Assembly: GCA_964404215.1 (NCBI GenBank)
Contig: CAYOJF010000008.1
Span: 8,345 to 72,344 of the forward strand
Direction of reading: 5' to 3'
Source of the DNA: Aureispira sp964404215
Lineage (GTDB): Bacteria > Bacteroidota > Bacteroidia > Chitinophagales > Saprospiraceae
DNA length: 64,000 bases
The position numbers and the translations under genes are program-made. The notes beneath the pieces are model-generated. The model was not told the DNA's origin and did not search any database. It saw only the letters and a program-made list of their open reading frames with translations. The stretch's first letter is position 1. Every line of letters begins with the position of its first letter. Positions 1 to 9,003 of the stretch are shown here, piece by piece.

Positions 1-28
1 CTTTATACCTCATTGTTATCGCGTTTTT

Positions 29-325
29 TCACCCTCTTACTATTTTCAATTTAGCTCCAATCTCTTTTGCATTATTCGCAAGTTCTTCCATGCTATTTAT
101 ATCTTCAGTAGTTATCCATTTACCCATTTCACAATTTCTCAATAATTCCAATGATTTTAAAAAATCATCAATTCCAAGTTCGTAACCATTATAGTCCCAA
201 CAATCTGTCCAGCCCCTTGCCTCGTTCCATTCTCGCATAAAGATTGGGAGAGAACCGTACTCGATAGTCTTATATATTCTTGTCGAAAAATTCTTCGCCT
301 GCCAAATCAAAATAACCTCCATCAA
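29..325 (-). CDS. hypothetical protein, C-terminal part of a probably frameshifted gene
   Basis: This 98-residue frame overlaps the end of the frame at 270-491 by 56 nt. The first 15 or so residues read like out-of-frame sequence, because the same bases in the other frame encode a plausible continuation of the upstream protein (FDGGYFDLAGEEFFDKN). The simplest reading is one gene of about 150 residues with a one-base shift near 275-300, at the AATTTTTCG or AATATATAAG stretch. The later part is acidic and tryptophan-rich (EWNEARGWTDCWDY, then a helical tail). I do not recognise the family and assign no function. The TTG start at 325 is probably not used. Confidence 0.5.
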   Translation of the reverse strand: MMEVILIWQAKNFSTRIYKTIEYGSLPIFMREWNEARGWTDCWDYNGYELGIDDFLKSLELLRNCEMGKWITTEDINSMEELANNAKEIGAKLKIVRG

Positions 326-491
326 AAATAACGGCTATTCTCTGCTCTTTGTCTTCATACCAGAGAATATCTTCTTTTCCACATGCAAGAACTCCACATT
401 TGGGACATGACTCAATCTCATTTTTAACAACATCAAAAATGAACTTTTGTCCGTTTGATTCTATTTCGAGAATTTCCATATTAATTTTCAA
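270..491 (-). CDS. hypothetical protein, N-terminal part of a probably frameshifted gene
   Basis: The 73-residue frame starts at ATG 491, with ATG 479 an alternative. It contains a CPKC pair at residues 29-32 and another Cys at 37, which could bind a metal, followed by DILWYED and FDGGYFDL. It stops at 270 just where the overlapping frame 29-325 opens. The protein ends abruptly without a domain boundary, so I read both frames as pieces of one coding sequence. A sequencing error, a true pseudogene and programmed slippage cannot be told apart from sequence alone. Function unknown. Confidence 0.5.
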   Translation of the reverse strand: MKINMEILEIESNGQKFIFDVVKNEIESCPKCGVLACGKEDILWYEDKEQRIAVIFDGGYFDLAGEEFFDKNI

Positions 492-722
492 ATGTATTAC
501 AATAGGGTATAAACACTATTTCTAAAAAAGAAGCGAATTTATTTTTTCAAGATGGGGTTTATTCCTTCATCTGTGCTGTCTGACCGAAGGGAAGAACAGT
601 AATGTCGCGACAACTTTACGCCAAGAAATTTCAAGGAATTTTTATAATATGATTAAAGTAGTGAAAAAACCTAAATTTTTAAAAGCCACATATGTCATAT
701 GTCTTGTTCCCTGCAGTATCGT

Positions 723-1658
723 TTAAGAAGAAAGAATATACGCACCTTTTTTATCTACATATATAATATCTTTATCACCATTTATTTCACCATCTTTATA
801 TAAGAGTTTGATAGGAGCGTCTATCGAGAATGACCATCTGGGATAATCTTCATTAAAAAGCCCATTTGTACTCTGGGGATATTTTTTATAAGTCCTTTGG
901 TTGTATTTTGGTAAGAGTACATTTATAAAAGCTTTTTCAGCATCGTAATATATATAATTGTCGTTTGGGATAACCCTAGATTCAAAGTCTTTAGAATGTT
1001 GTAAGCTAACGCTTCTCACATCAGAAGTTTTATGAATCTCAAAGAATAGAACATGTATTTCTTTTGATGGTTTTACTCCTAATGTTGCTGCCTCTTCAAG
1101 TGCTAGTATTCTTTGAATGTTTTCATGTTTTGATATTCTTTTCCAAATGTCTTGAATAACAGCTTCTCCAACATATAAAACTTCAAATTCTAATAATTCC
1201 GAATAATCACCTTTGATTTCACAAGAAAGTTTTTTAGAAAATTTTTGCTCTAAAATAGCATCAGGTGTATACCATTTGATAAGATTGTCCTTTTTATCTT
1301 TGATAAAAATACTTTCAAAAAGAGTGATGGCTGAATCACTACCGTTATGATTTATAAAATCACTTTCTAAGTCGATTTTATAATCAATATTTCGACTAAT
1401 GATTACTTCTTTCTGGTACAAAGGCAACTCAACATCGACCTTTTCATTAGTTTTGAAATTTATTATTTCAAAAACTAGTATGTCTTGCTTTATTTTAATC
1501 TTTTGGAAGAGTAGTATAGGTCTTTTACACACTATGTAAAGTGAAGAACCTTTGAGTATTCTATGTAATTCAGAGTCATTCTTTGAGTAAATAAAATGTT
1601 CTAAACTAAGAGGGGATAGTGCTAATTTGAAGTCACAATGAAATTGAATTTTTGACAT
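723..1658 (-). CDS. uncharacterised protein with a GIY-YIG-like segment
   Basis: A 311-residue soluble protein with no signal peptide or membrane segment. The N-terminal 150 residues look like a beta-rich module. In the middle, LEFEVLYVGEA is followed by a helix WKRISKHENIQRIL. The pattern YVGxA, then R, then a helix with H and Q, is reminiscent of GIY-YIG nuclease-like folds, although the canonical GIY is replaced by FEV and a catalytic Glu was not identified. The C-terminal 100 residues contain YIYYDAEKAFINVLLPKYNQ and a short WSFSIDAP stretch. It stands alone between non-coding regions of about 230 nt. The nuclease resemblance is weak; treat the product as hypothetical. Confidence 0.6.
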   Translation of the reverse strand: MSKIQFHCDFKLALSPLSLEHFIYSKNDSELHRILKGSSLYIVCKRPILLFQKIKIKQDILVFEIINFKTNEKVDVELPLYQKEVIISRNIDYKIDLESDFINHNGSDSAITLFESIFIKDKKDNLIKWYTPDAILEQKFSKKLSCEIKGDYSELLEFEVLYVGEAVIQDIWKRISKHENIQRILALEEAATLGVKPSKEIHVLFFEIHKTSDVRSVSLQHSKDFESRVIPNDNYIYYDAEKAFINVLLPKYNQRTYKKYPQSTNGLFNEDYPRWSFSIDAPIKLLYKDGEINGDKDIIYVDKKGAYILSS

Positions 1659-1896
1659 AGAAGTAAAGTTTTATATTCTAGGAAGCGTGTGCCCTGCTAA
1701 TTGGAGTTTTCCAAAAAAAATGAAATTATCTGGAATGAGGTTTTTTTAGCGGGTTATTATGTATCGAGCGAAGCGATGACACATCAATATATGTAAAAAG
1801 CACCAATATTGAGCAAACCTTTTCGATAACCAACTATTATATCCTCCCCAGCTACAAACCCTCAATTACAAAATAGCTCAAAATTCAACCACACCT

Positions 1897-2457
1897 CTAC
1901 CCTTCTATCATCCCACGTATTTTTTCATAGACAAACTGTGGCTTTTGTGGTCGCCAGATGATATTGAATTCGTGCCCAAAATTGACATAATGTTGAATAT
2001 CGTGTTCCTCCATCTCGTCTAATACATGATCTAGCATCCCTACCAGACAAATCCAGCCGCCTTCATCGGCTACATCATTGTACCACTCTTCATAGTAACT
2101 ATCGTCACTGCCATGAAAATTCAGTACATTTTCGCCGATCAAAATAAATTTGCAGATCCCCTCATTCTGAAGCGGATCTATCAGATTATCTTTGAGTATC
2201 ATAATATCATTATTGATACAGTCATTCCACTCTCCTATCAGCTCAATGATAGCGTATTCATCGGCATAATTGGCATACAATATTTTGGCATACAAGGTTT
2301 CGGATCCAATCTCATCCCATTGAGGATGAATATAATAATTGTATACCTTTTGAGAAAATTCAAACTCACTGTATTCTCGCCCATAAAAAGGGGATTTTTG
2401 GTCTGTTTCGGCTGTATATTCCAGTCTCCACCTAAAATGTGGTTCTAGTTGATGCAT
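1897..2457 (-). CDS. conserved hypothetical acidic protein
   Basis: A 186-residue, strongly acidic cytosolic protein rich in Tyr and Trp. It has no signal peptide or membrane span. The start ATG at 2457 lies directly opposite the promoter of the rhodanese gene at 2558, so the two are divergently transcribed. Motifs include IIELIGEWNDCINND in the centre and DEGGWICLVGMLDHVLDEM near the end, an alternation of strands and helices typical of a small alpha/beta domain. I recognise the general look of Bacteroidota hypothetical proteins but no named family, and assign no function. Confidence 0.65.
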   Translation of the reverse strand: MHQLEPHFRWRLEYTAETDQKSPFYGREYSEFEFSQKVYNYYIHPQWDEIGSETLYAKILYANYADEYAIIELIGEWNDCINNDIMILKDNLIDPLQNEGICKFILIGENVLNFHGSDDSYYEEWYNDVADEGGWICLVGMLDHVLDEMEEHDIQHYVNFGHEFNIIWRPQKPQFVYEKIRGMIEG

Positions 2458-2462
2458 ATCTT

Positions 2463-2491
2463 TTGTTTTGTCTACAAAAATAGTAAATTTG
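2463..2491 (+). promoter_or_regulatory. Bacteroidota-type promoter of the rhodanese gene
   Basis: TTG at 2463-2465 and TAAATTTG at 2484-2491 are separated by 18 nt, matching the known Bacteroidota consensus TTG-N17-21-TAnnTTTG. Transcription would begin near 2498, about 60 nt before the ATG at 2558. Confidence 0.55.
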
Positions 2492-2557
2492 CAAAGAAAT
2501 TATTTTCACTTTATTACGAATATTTCGGAATAAAACCATTCAAATAAAACAATCGTC

Positions 2558-2890
2558 ATGAATAGAAACGAAGTAAGAGAAATTACGGTTCATCAATTGA
2601 AAGAAATGATGGATAATAAAGTAGATTTTGCTATTATTGATGTCCGTGAGCCAGACGAAGTAGAAATCTGCAATATTGGCGGTATCAATATTCCATTAGG
2701 TGCTATTGATGTCAATGTGGATAAAATCCCTAGAGATAAAATGACTATTCTCCACTGTAGAAGTGGTAAAAGAAGCCAAATGGCGGCCTTCTTTTTACAA
2801 CAAGAACATAGTTACGAAAACTTATATAATCTAGCTGGTGGTATTATTGATTATGCCAAAAAGATTGATGACAGTTTGACCTTGTACTAA
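2558..2890 (+). CDS. single-domain rhodanese-like sulfurtransferase
   Basis: A 110-residue cytosolic protein made of one rhodanese domain. It shows the first-half signature AIIDVREPDEVEICNIGG (residues 25-42), a proline before a helix, and the active-site loop HCRSGKRS with nucleophile Cys67. The six-residue loop is the sulfur-transferring type rather than the longer Cdc25 phosphatase type. The C-terminal GG-IIDYAKKID matches the usual end of the domain (normally GG-x-xAW). Single-domain rhodaneses carry persulfide sulfur to diverse acceptors; the acceptor here is unknown. It precedes the FAD dehydrogenase at 2936 by 45 nt and may be co-transcribed, although a second promoter-like TTAATTTGC sits just before that gene. 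Confidence 0.9.
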   Translation: MNRNEVREITVHQLKEMMDNKVDFAIIDVREPDEVEICNIGGINIPLGAIDVNVDKIPRDKMTILHCRSGKRSQMAAFFLQQEHSYENLYNLAGGIIDYAKKIDDSLTLY

Positions 2891-2935
2891 GAGCATGTTT
2901 TAAAAGCATGTCTAAATTTATCTTAATTTGCAATA

Positions 2936-4534
2936 ATGATCCAGAGAATAGAACTCGCCCTCACACCAAAAGAAGCCACAGAAGTGGCTACTATTGAACA
3001 AAAAGCTCACAAAAAAGCTAAACTTAAAAAAGGGCAAAAAATAGAAGCAGTTGTCGTGATTCGCAAGTCAATAGATGCTCGCTCTAAATATCCTATCGTT
3101 AGGCTGTTGGTAGAGGCTTATATTGACGAAAAACCAACGACATCAACTTCTATTGTCAGTGGCTATGCTTCTGTATCTGAAAGACCTGCTGTACTAGTTA
3201 TTGGAGCTGGTCCAGCAGGTTATTTTGCTGCTTTGCAGCTCATAGAGCTTGGTCTTAAACCAATCATTATTGATAGAGGAAAAGATGTTCGAGCGAGAAG
3301 AAGAGACCTCAAAGCCATACAACAAGATGGAGTAGTCAACCCTGACTCTAACTATTGTTTTGGAGAAGGAGGAGCAGGTACCTATTCGGATGGAAAACTC
3401 TATACTCGCTCCAAAAAACGGGGTAAAATCGAAAAAATACTTCGATTGCTCGTAGAGCACGGTGCTACTACTGATATTTTGATTGATGCTCACCCACATA
3501 TTGGTTCCAATAAGCTACCTAAAGTAGTCGCTAATATTCGAGAAACGATCTTAAAATATGGCGGAGAAATCCACTTTGATAGTAAAGTAACGGATCTCAT
3601 TATTGAAAAAAGTACGAGTGGACAGCGTTCTATTCGTGGTGTGGTTGTCAATGAGGGAAAAGAATACTTTGGAGCCGCTACTGTACTAGCTACAGGGCAT
3701 TCCGCTCGTGATATTTATACCTTACTTTATCGGAAAAACATTCGCATAGAGGCAAAAGATTTTGCTCTAGGAGTTCGTATAGAACATCCTCAATCGCTTA
3801 TTGACAAGATCCAATACAATCAGCCCAAACGGAGCGAATATTTGCCTGCTGCAAGTTATGCTTTGGTTTGCCAAGTAGAAGACAAAGGGGTCTTTTCTTT
3901 TTGTATGTGCCCTGGTGGGCTAATTGTCCCTGCCGCTACGGCTCCTAACGAACTAGTGGTCAATGGAATGTCTCTATCTAGGAGAGACTCTCCTTATTCC
4001 AACTCTGGAATGGTTGTGGCAGTTAGCCTAAGTGACTTAGAATCTTATTCAAAATTGCCTTATGAGGGAATTGAAGATCCTATTTTCAATGGTTTAAAAT
4101 TTCAACAAGCTGTAGAACAGAAAATGTTCCAAGCAGGCGATGGTAGTCAAAAAGCCCCTGCACAAAGAATTGTTGATTTTTGTAATAAAAAAATATCTTC
4201 CACATTGGCAGACACGTCCTATATACCAGGTCTACACAGTGCAGATATGAATGAGCTGCTCCCTGACTGGATTGCCAAACGCCTTCGCAAGGCACTTCCT
4301 CAATTTGATAAAAAGAAAAAAGGCTATTACACCAACGAAGCTCAGATCATTGGAACAGAAAGTCGTACCAGCTCTCCTATTCGTATTCCTAGAGACAGTG
4401 CTACCCTAATGCACCAAGATGTAGCAGGTCTATTTCCATGTGGTGAAGGGGCTGGTTTTGCAGGAGGGATTGTATCTGCTGCTATGGATGGCGAAAATGT
4501 AGGAAAGGCGGTTGCTCAATTACTAGATAGTTGA
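2936..4534 (+). CDS. COG2509-type NAD(P)/FAD-dependent oxidoreductase
   Basis: A 532-residue flavoprotein. Residues 1-85 form the lysine-rich N-terminal domain usual in this group. The dinucleotide-binding motif VIGAGPAGYFAA starts at residue 88, followed by the acidic end of beta-2 (IIIDRG) and the family motif CFGEGGAGTYSDGKLYTR. The C-terminal FAD segment is GLFPCGEGAGFAGGIVSAA. Length and layout match the uncharacterised FAD-dependent dehydrogenases of COG2509; the substrate is not known for the family. The predicted -7-like element TTAATTTGC ends only five bases before the ATG, so the mRNA could be almost leaderless. A small membrane protein follows after 10 nt and the TPR-AAA gene 21 nt after that, so these are likely one transcription unit. 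Confidence 0.88.
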   Translation: MIQRIELALTPKEATEVATIEQKAHKKAKLKKGQKIEAVVVIRKSIDARSKYPIVRLLVEAYIDEKPTTSTSIVSGYASVSERPAVLVIGAGPAGYFAALQLIELGLKPIIIDRGKDVRARRRDLKAIQQDGVVNPDSNYCFGEGGAGTYSDGKLYTRSKKRGKIEKILRLLVEHGATTDILIDAHPHIGSNKLPKVVANIRETILKYGGEIHFDSKVTDLIIEKSTSGQRSIRGVVVNEGKEYFGAATVLATGHSARDIYTLLYRKNIRIEAKDFALGVRIEHPQSLIDKIQYNQPKRSEYLPAASYALVCQVEDKGVFSFCMCPGGLIVPAATAPNELVVNGMSLSRRDSPYSNSGMVVAVSLSDLESYSKLPYEGIEDPIFNGLKFQQAVEQKMFQAGDGSQKAPAQRIVDFCNKKISSTLADTSYIPGLHSADMNELLPDWIAKRLRKALPQFDKKKKGYYTNEAQIIGTESRTSSPIRIPRDSATLMHQDVAGLFPCGEGAGFAGGIVSAAMDGENVGKAVAQLLDS

Positions 4535-4544
4535 TATATATCCA

Positions 4545-4979
4545 ATGAATGACAAAAGCTTCTATTTTTGGCAACAATGGCTAGTTTATGCTAATATTAT
4601 GGCACTATTGGTAGGTTTACTGTGTGCATTTGCTGGTAATTCATTTTTTTTTAGTCTGCATAATTACTATACAGAAGAAGTCTTCTTTGAGGGGCAACCT
4701 ATGACAGGTAATTTACTATACTTCAAAAACTGGTTGTTTGGAATTATAGGAGGAACTATTGTTGGTTTTCATTTATTGATGCTCTTTATCATCAAAAATG
4801 CTTATCGCAAAAAAGAAAAATGGGCCTATCAAGCATTATGGACAGGACTACTCTCTTGGTTTTTCATTGATAGTGGCATTTCTCTTTATTATGGAGCAAT
4901 TCATAATATTATTATTATCAACTTAGCAGCTTTAACCTTGATTGCTATACCACTAATCGCCACTAGACAAGAATTTTAA
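4545..4979 (+). CDS. small four-helix membrane protein, function unknown
   Basis: A 144-residue protein with about four hydrophobic segments (roughly residues 14-34, 62-84, 92-112 and 117-137), a conserved-looking FFFSLHNYYTEEVFF loop between the first two, and a lysine-rich cytosolic loop NAYRKKEKW. There is no signal peptide apart from the first membrane helix. It begins 10 nt after the FAD dehydrogenase stop and ends 21 nt before the TPR-AAA gene, so it belongs to the same run of genes. No family recognised. Confidence 0.75.
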   Translation: MNDKSFYFWQQWLVYANIMALLVGLLCAFAGNSFFFSLHNYYTEEVFFEGQPMTGNLLYFKNWLFGIIGGTIVGFHLLMLFIIKNAYRKKEKWAYQALWTGLLSWFFIDSGISLYYGAIHNIIIINLAALTLIAIPLIATRQEF

Positions 4980-5000
4980 ATCACCTAAAAAATTAACGCT

Positions 5001-6314
5001 ATGAATGATAATACAATCAATAGCTTAAGAGCGGCATTGGAACATTCACCCAATAACATTCCTCTGAGAACGCTCCTAGCTGAAACATTGCTACAAGCTA
5101 ATAGACTGGTAGAAGCGGAAAAAGAATATACTCTATTGATCAAAAGCACTCCTGATCCTAAAGCTAAAATAGGTCTAGCGACTATTTTTTTCAGGACAGA
5201 ACGCTACTCTGCTTGCAATGTTATTTTGGAAGAAGTGATTGATAAAGGTAGCAATGATTTAGATACACTGGTACTTTACACAAAGGGGCTGGTAAAAGAA
5301 AATGACCTCCATAGGGCTATTGAGATTTATCAAAAAGTACTACAAATAGATCCCAACTACACCAACGAAGAACTAGATAGTGAACTGAGAGTCGTCTCCA
5401 ATCCCGCCAAAGAAACAGACGAACCAACGAAATCAACTGATAATCGTTTCTTGCAGAAACCAACCATTAATTTTGATGATGTGGGTGGAATGCAACGTAC
5501 CAAAAAAGAAATTGAGCTTAAAATCATCAAACCACTCCAACACCCAGAGCTCTACAAAGCCTATGGTAAAAAAATAGGGGGTGGTATCCTCCTGTATGGT
5601 CCTCCTGGCTGCGGAAAAACATTCATTGCGAAAGCTACAGCGGGACAGGTCAATGCGAAATTTATCAGTGTCGGGCTGAATGATATTTTGGATATGTGGA
5701 TTGGAAGTAGTGAGAAGAATCTACACGAAATCTTTGAACTAGCTCGTGGAAATACTCCTTGTGTCTTATTTATTGATGAAATAGATGCTCTAGGAGCTAG
5801 TCGTAGCGACATGAAAAAATCGAGTGGTCGCCATTTAATCAATCAATTTTTGCAAGAATTAGATGGTGTTGACTTTGATAACGAAGGTATTCTGGTACTA
5901 GGTGCCACCAATACTCCTTGGAATCTCGACCCTGCATTCAGAAGACCAGGCAGATTTGATCGTATTGTGTTTGTAGCACCTCCCGATGAAGAAACTAGAG
6001 TTTCTATTCTAAAACTCAAACTTAAAAATAAACCTACCGAGGGGATTGACTATAAAAAAATTGCTAAAAAGACAGCAAATTTTTCAGGAGCTGATTTAGA
6101 TGCTGTCATTGATATTGCTATTGAGTTCAAGCTAGAAGCCTCTTTCGAAGATGGTCTACCACAACCTATCAACACCAATGACCTTCTAAAAGCTGCCAAA
6201 AAACACAAAGCAAGTACGCAAGAATGGTTTACTACCGCCAAAAATTTTGCTCTTTTCGCCAATGACTCAGGCTTGTACGATGACATTTTGGCTTATCTCA
6301 ATATCAAAAAATAA
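5001..6314 (+). CDS. TPR-AAA+ ATPase of the CDC48/FtsH-like classical AAA clade
   Basis: A 437-residue cytosolic protein. Residues 1-130 are three or so tetratricopeptide repeats (AALEHSPNNIPLRTLLAETL, then AIEIYQKVLQIDPNY). After a short linker, the AAA module opens with FDDVGGMQRTKKEIE, Walker A GPPGCGKT near residue 200, Walker B VLFIDEIDALGASR near 256, sensor 1 LGATNTPWNLD and the second region of homology FRRPGRFDRIVF with both arginines. A lid domain follows (FSGADLDAVIDIAIE). Classical AAA proteins assemble as hexamers that pull on proteins; TPRs in place of the usual N-domain suggest substrate or partner recognition. There is no protease domain. A TPR membrane protein follows 3 nt later, so the two probably act together, perhaps at the membrane. 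That role is inference. Confidence 0.88.
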   Translation: MNDNTINSLRAALEHSPNNIPLRTLLAETLLQANRLVEAEKEYTLLIKSTPDPKAKIGLATIFFRTERYSACNVILEEVIDKGSNDLDTLVLYTKGLVKENDLHRAIEIYQKVLQIDPNYTNEELDSELRVVSNPAKETDEPTKSTDNRFLQKPTINFDDVGGMQRTKKEIELKIIKPLQHPELYKAYGKKIGGGILLYGPPGCGKTFIAKATAGQVNAKFISVGLNDILDMWIGSSEKNLHEIFELARGNTPCVLFIDEIDALGASRSDMKKSSGRHLINQFLQELDGVDFDNEGILVLGATNTPWNLDPAFRRPGRFDRIVFVAPPDEETRVSILKLKLKNKPTEGIDYKKIAKKTANFSGADLDAVIDIAIEFKLEASFEDGLPQPINTNDLLKAAKKHKASTQEWFTTAKNFALFANDSGLYDDILAYLNIKK

Positions 6315-6317
6315 TTC

Positions 6318-7574
6318 ATGCAAGACGATCCTAGACGTTCAAAAGTAACGATATTACTGAATCAAAAACGATTTGATTCAGCAGAAAAAATACTAAGAGA
6401 TTTATTATCCGAAGAGCCCAATGATGTACAAGCCTTAGCTCTATTAGTAGAATGTTATCTTGGTCAAGATAAGATGGAAGATGCCCGTACCATTTCTAAT
6501 ACTACAATTGGATTAATCCCTGATGAGCCGTTTCTGTACTATCTCCGTGCTAGAGTTTCTATTCAAGAAAACAAACTAGTGGAAGCTGAAAAGGATTTGA
6601 AACAAGCTATTCATCTATACGCCTTTGATGCAGATTATTTTGCTTTATTAGCTCAAATCAAACTTGCTCAAAAAGAGTTTGATGAAGCACTAGATCTTTC
6701 TGAACAGGCACTAGAAATAGATGCTACTAATCTACTAGCACTTAATACAAGAAGTACAGCACTCATCAAACTCGACCGAAAAGAGGCCTCTTTTCAAACC
6801 ATAGAAGGGGCCTTAAGAGAAGACCCTAACAACCCCTATACCCATGCTAATTATGGATGGGGATTGCTCGAAAAAGGCAATCACAAAAAAGCATTGCATC
6901 ATTTCAAAGAAGCATTGCAGGCAGACCCTACTTACGAATATGCTCAAAGTGGTATGTTAGAGGCCATAAGAGCCACCAACCCTATTTATCGTGCTTTTCT
7001 GAAATATGTCTTCTGGATAGATAACCTAACTTCTAAATATCAATGGGGCTTCTTGATTGGTTTTTATCTTTGTTTTCAAGTAATTAGACGTTTCTCAGAT
7101 GCCAATCCTGCTTTACAGCCTTATTTAACACCTCTGCTATTCATCTTAGCAGCCATTGCTTTCTCTACTTGGATTATCAAACCAATCAGCAACCTTTTTC
7201 TGCGATTCAATCCTTATGGTAAGCTCTTGTTGACAGAAAAGGAAAAAATGAGTTCTAATTTTGTCGCAACTAGTCTTTTAGTAGCTGTATGGAGTCTTAT
7301 TGGTTACTTTATTGCTAGTGATGCTCGTTACCTCTCCATTACATTTATTGGCGTCGTGATGATGATCCCATGTAGTATTATGTTTCAACCCGCTAAATAC
7401 AAAAATGCCTTTCTCATCTATACCTTGATAATGGGAATTGTTGGACTGCTGTCTATCTATGTTGCATTCACGCAATATATCTTCTGGAATCAATTTTCAT
7501 TGATTTTCATATTTGGTATTTTTGCTCTACAATGGATTAGCAATTTCATATCTATTGAACAAGATCAGGCATAA
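6318..7574 (+). CDS. TPR protein with C-terminal membrane domain
   Basis: A 418-residue protein. Residues 1-225 are about six TPR units (for example EKDLKQAIHLYAFDADYFAL and LEKGNHKKALHHFKEALQADP). Residues 226-412 hold about five membrane helices. The N-terminus has no signal peptide, so the TPRs should face the cytosol. It begins 3 nt after the TPR-AAA gene; both start with a TPR array of similar style (AEKxY / AEKIL repeats), which suggests duplication of the TPR part and a shared job. The likely role is to dock the AAA ATPase or its substrates at the inner membrane. This is inference from layout only. Confidence 0.8.
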   Translation: MQDDPRRSKVTILLNQKRFDSAEKILRDLLSEEPNDVQALALLVECYLGQDKMEDARTISNTTIGLIPDEPFLYYLRARVSIQENKLVEAEKDLKQAIHLYAFDADYFALLAQIKLAQKEFDEALDLSEQALEIDATNLLALNTRSTALIKLDRKEASFQTIEGALREDPNNPYTHANYGWGLLEKGNHKKALHHFKEALQADPTYEYAQSGMLEAIRATNPIYRAFLKYVFWIDNLTSKYQWGFLIGFYLCFQVIRRFSDANPALQPYLTPLLFILAAIAFSTWIIKPISNLFLRFNPYGKLLLTEKEKMSSNFVATSLLVAVWSLIGYFIASDARYLSITFIGVVMMIPCSIMFQPAKYKNAFLIYTLIMGIVGLLSIYVAFTQYIFWNQFSLIFIFGIFALQWISNFISIEQDQA

Positions 7575-7710
7575 ATAGTATCTTTTTTCCCTTCCCAAAT
7601 CATTTTCAATTAATTACCCATTCATTTTATTGCAATTATTATAAATATATAATACCTTAATTATAGGCGTTATCACTATGACACCTAGTTAACACAAACA
7701 CTACTTATTT

Positions 7711-9003
7711 ATGAAATGGATAACTCTCTTCTTATTCGTTGGTCTTATTAGTTATGAGACCAATGCACAAAGCTCATTTTGGATAAATGGTCAAATACGT
7801 CCCAGAATGGAAATGCGAAATGGTTACAAAACACTGCAATCGGACACCTCTACCATTGGGCTCTTTATCGAACAAAGAAGTCGCATAAGCCTTGGCTACA
7901 AAAATACTTTTGCAGAATTTTTTGTAGCCGTTCAGGATATCCGAGTATGGGGAAGTACTCCGCTCGTCAATCAAGCTGCAGGTAATTTTGGTTTATTTGA
8001 GGGTTGGGGAAAAATAAAACTTAATACTAACTTTTCGCTCAAAATAGGTCGTCAAGTATGGAGCTATGATAACCAACGTATATTAGGAGGACTTAATTGG
8101 CTTGCTCAAGCTAGAGCTCACGACGGTGTTTTGTTAGCCTATCAGAATGATAGTAGTACAACACACCTACAGTTAGGCCTAGCCTATAATGTAGCAACAG
8201 CAAGTCTCAATCAAATACCCTATACTGTTGGAGGAAACTACAAAACGATGCAGTTTGTTCGATTCAGAAAACTATTCAAAAGTTTTAATTTTTCCATCTT
8301 AGCAATGAATTTAGGGCAAGAAAGTAATAGCAATGCAACAAAAATAAACTTTGAATTGACTGCTGGAGGAATTTTTAATATTAATATCAAACGTTTAGCA
8401 ATTACACTGGAGGGATATTACCAATATGGCTATGGCAAAAATGATTTGCTCAAAAATGCCTATCTAGGAGCATTCAAACTAAAGTACAAATTAGATAATA
8501 TACATTTTGGACTTGGTGCGGACTGGCTATCTGGTACCGAACGAAGCAATCTAAGTACACAAGACAATGCTTTTAACCCTTGGATGGGAACCAATCATAT
8601 TTTTTATGGTCATCTCGACTATTTCTATGTGGGTAGTAGTCATGGCAATGTAGGGTTGATTGACGGCTATGCGAGTATCGCTTACCAGAAAAAAGGAAAA
8701 TGGAAAACGACACTTGCCTACCACTATTTTCATGCTCCTTCAGATCTATCTCCATTAACCGCTCCTAGCAATAGTCTAGGGCATGAAATTGACTTCACCT
8801 TTCATTATACGATCCAAAAATACTTAAAACTGCATCTAGGTTATGCCCACTTGATTGGAAATCAGTCTTTAGAACAATTAAAACCAACGGGCGAAGTAAA
8901 TAATATCAACAACTGGGCGTGGTTAATGTTGGACTTCAATATGGAAATTTTTAGATACAAAAAAGAAGCTAATAAGAATACCTTACATTCTCAACGATTC
9001 TAG
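7711..9003 (+). CDS. outer-membrane beta-barrel protein, alginate-export-like
   Basis: A 430-residue exported protein with signal peptide 1-20 (MKWITLFLFVGL...ETNAQ). The mature part is a series of amphipathic beta strands ending mostly in aromatic residues. It opens with FWINGQIRPRMEMRNGY and RSRISLGYKNTFAEFFVAVQDIR, followed by LKIGRQVWSYDNQRILG, the pattern of the alginate-export (AlgE-like) family, which in Bacteroidota is used for many porins of unknown cargo. No alginate or polysaccharide synthesis gene is nearby, so alginate export should not be assumed. It is followed after 337 nt by the PilJ-array genes on the same strand; whether they are linked is unclear. The C-terminus ends in a short basic tail instead of a terminal Phe. 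Confidence 0.72.
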   Translation: MKWITLFLFVGLISYETNAQSSFWINGQIRPRMEMRNGYKTLQSDTSTIGLFIEQRSRISLGYKNTFAEFFVAVQDIRVWGSTPLVNQAAGNFGLFEGWGKIKLNTNFSLKIGRQVWSYDNQRILGGLNWLAQARAHDGVLLAYQNDSSTTHLQLGLAYNVATASLNQIPYTVGGNYKTMQFVRFRKLFKSFNFSILAMNLGQESNSNATKINFELTAGGIFNINIKRLAITLEGYYQYGYGKNDLLKNAYLGAFKLKYKLDNIHFGLGADWLSGTERSNLSTQDNAFNPWMGTNHIFYGHLDYFYVGSSHGNVGLIDGYASIAYQKKGKWKTTLAYHYFHAPSDLSPLTAPSNSLGHEIDFTFHYTIQKYLKLHLGYAHLIGNQSLEQLKPTGEVNNINNWAWLMLDFNMEIFRYKKEANKNTLHSQRF

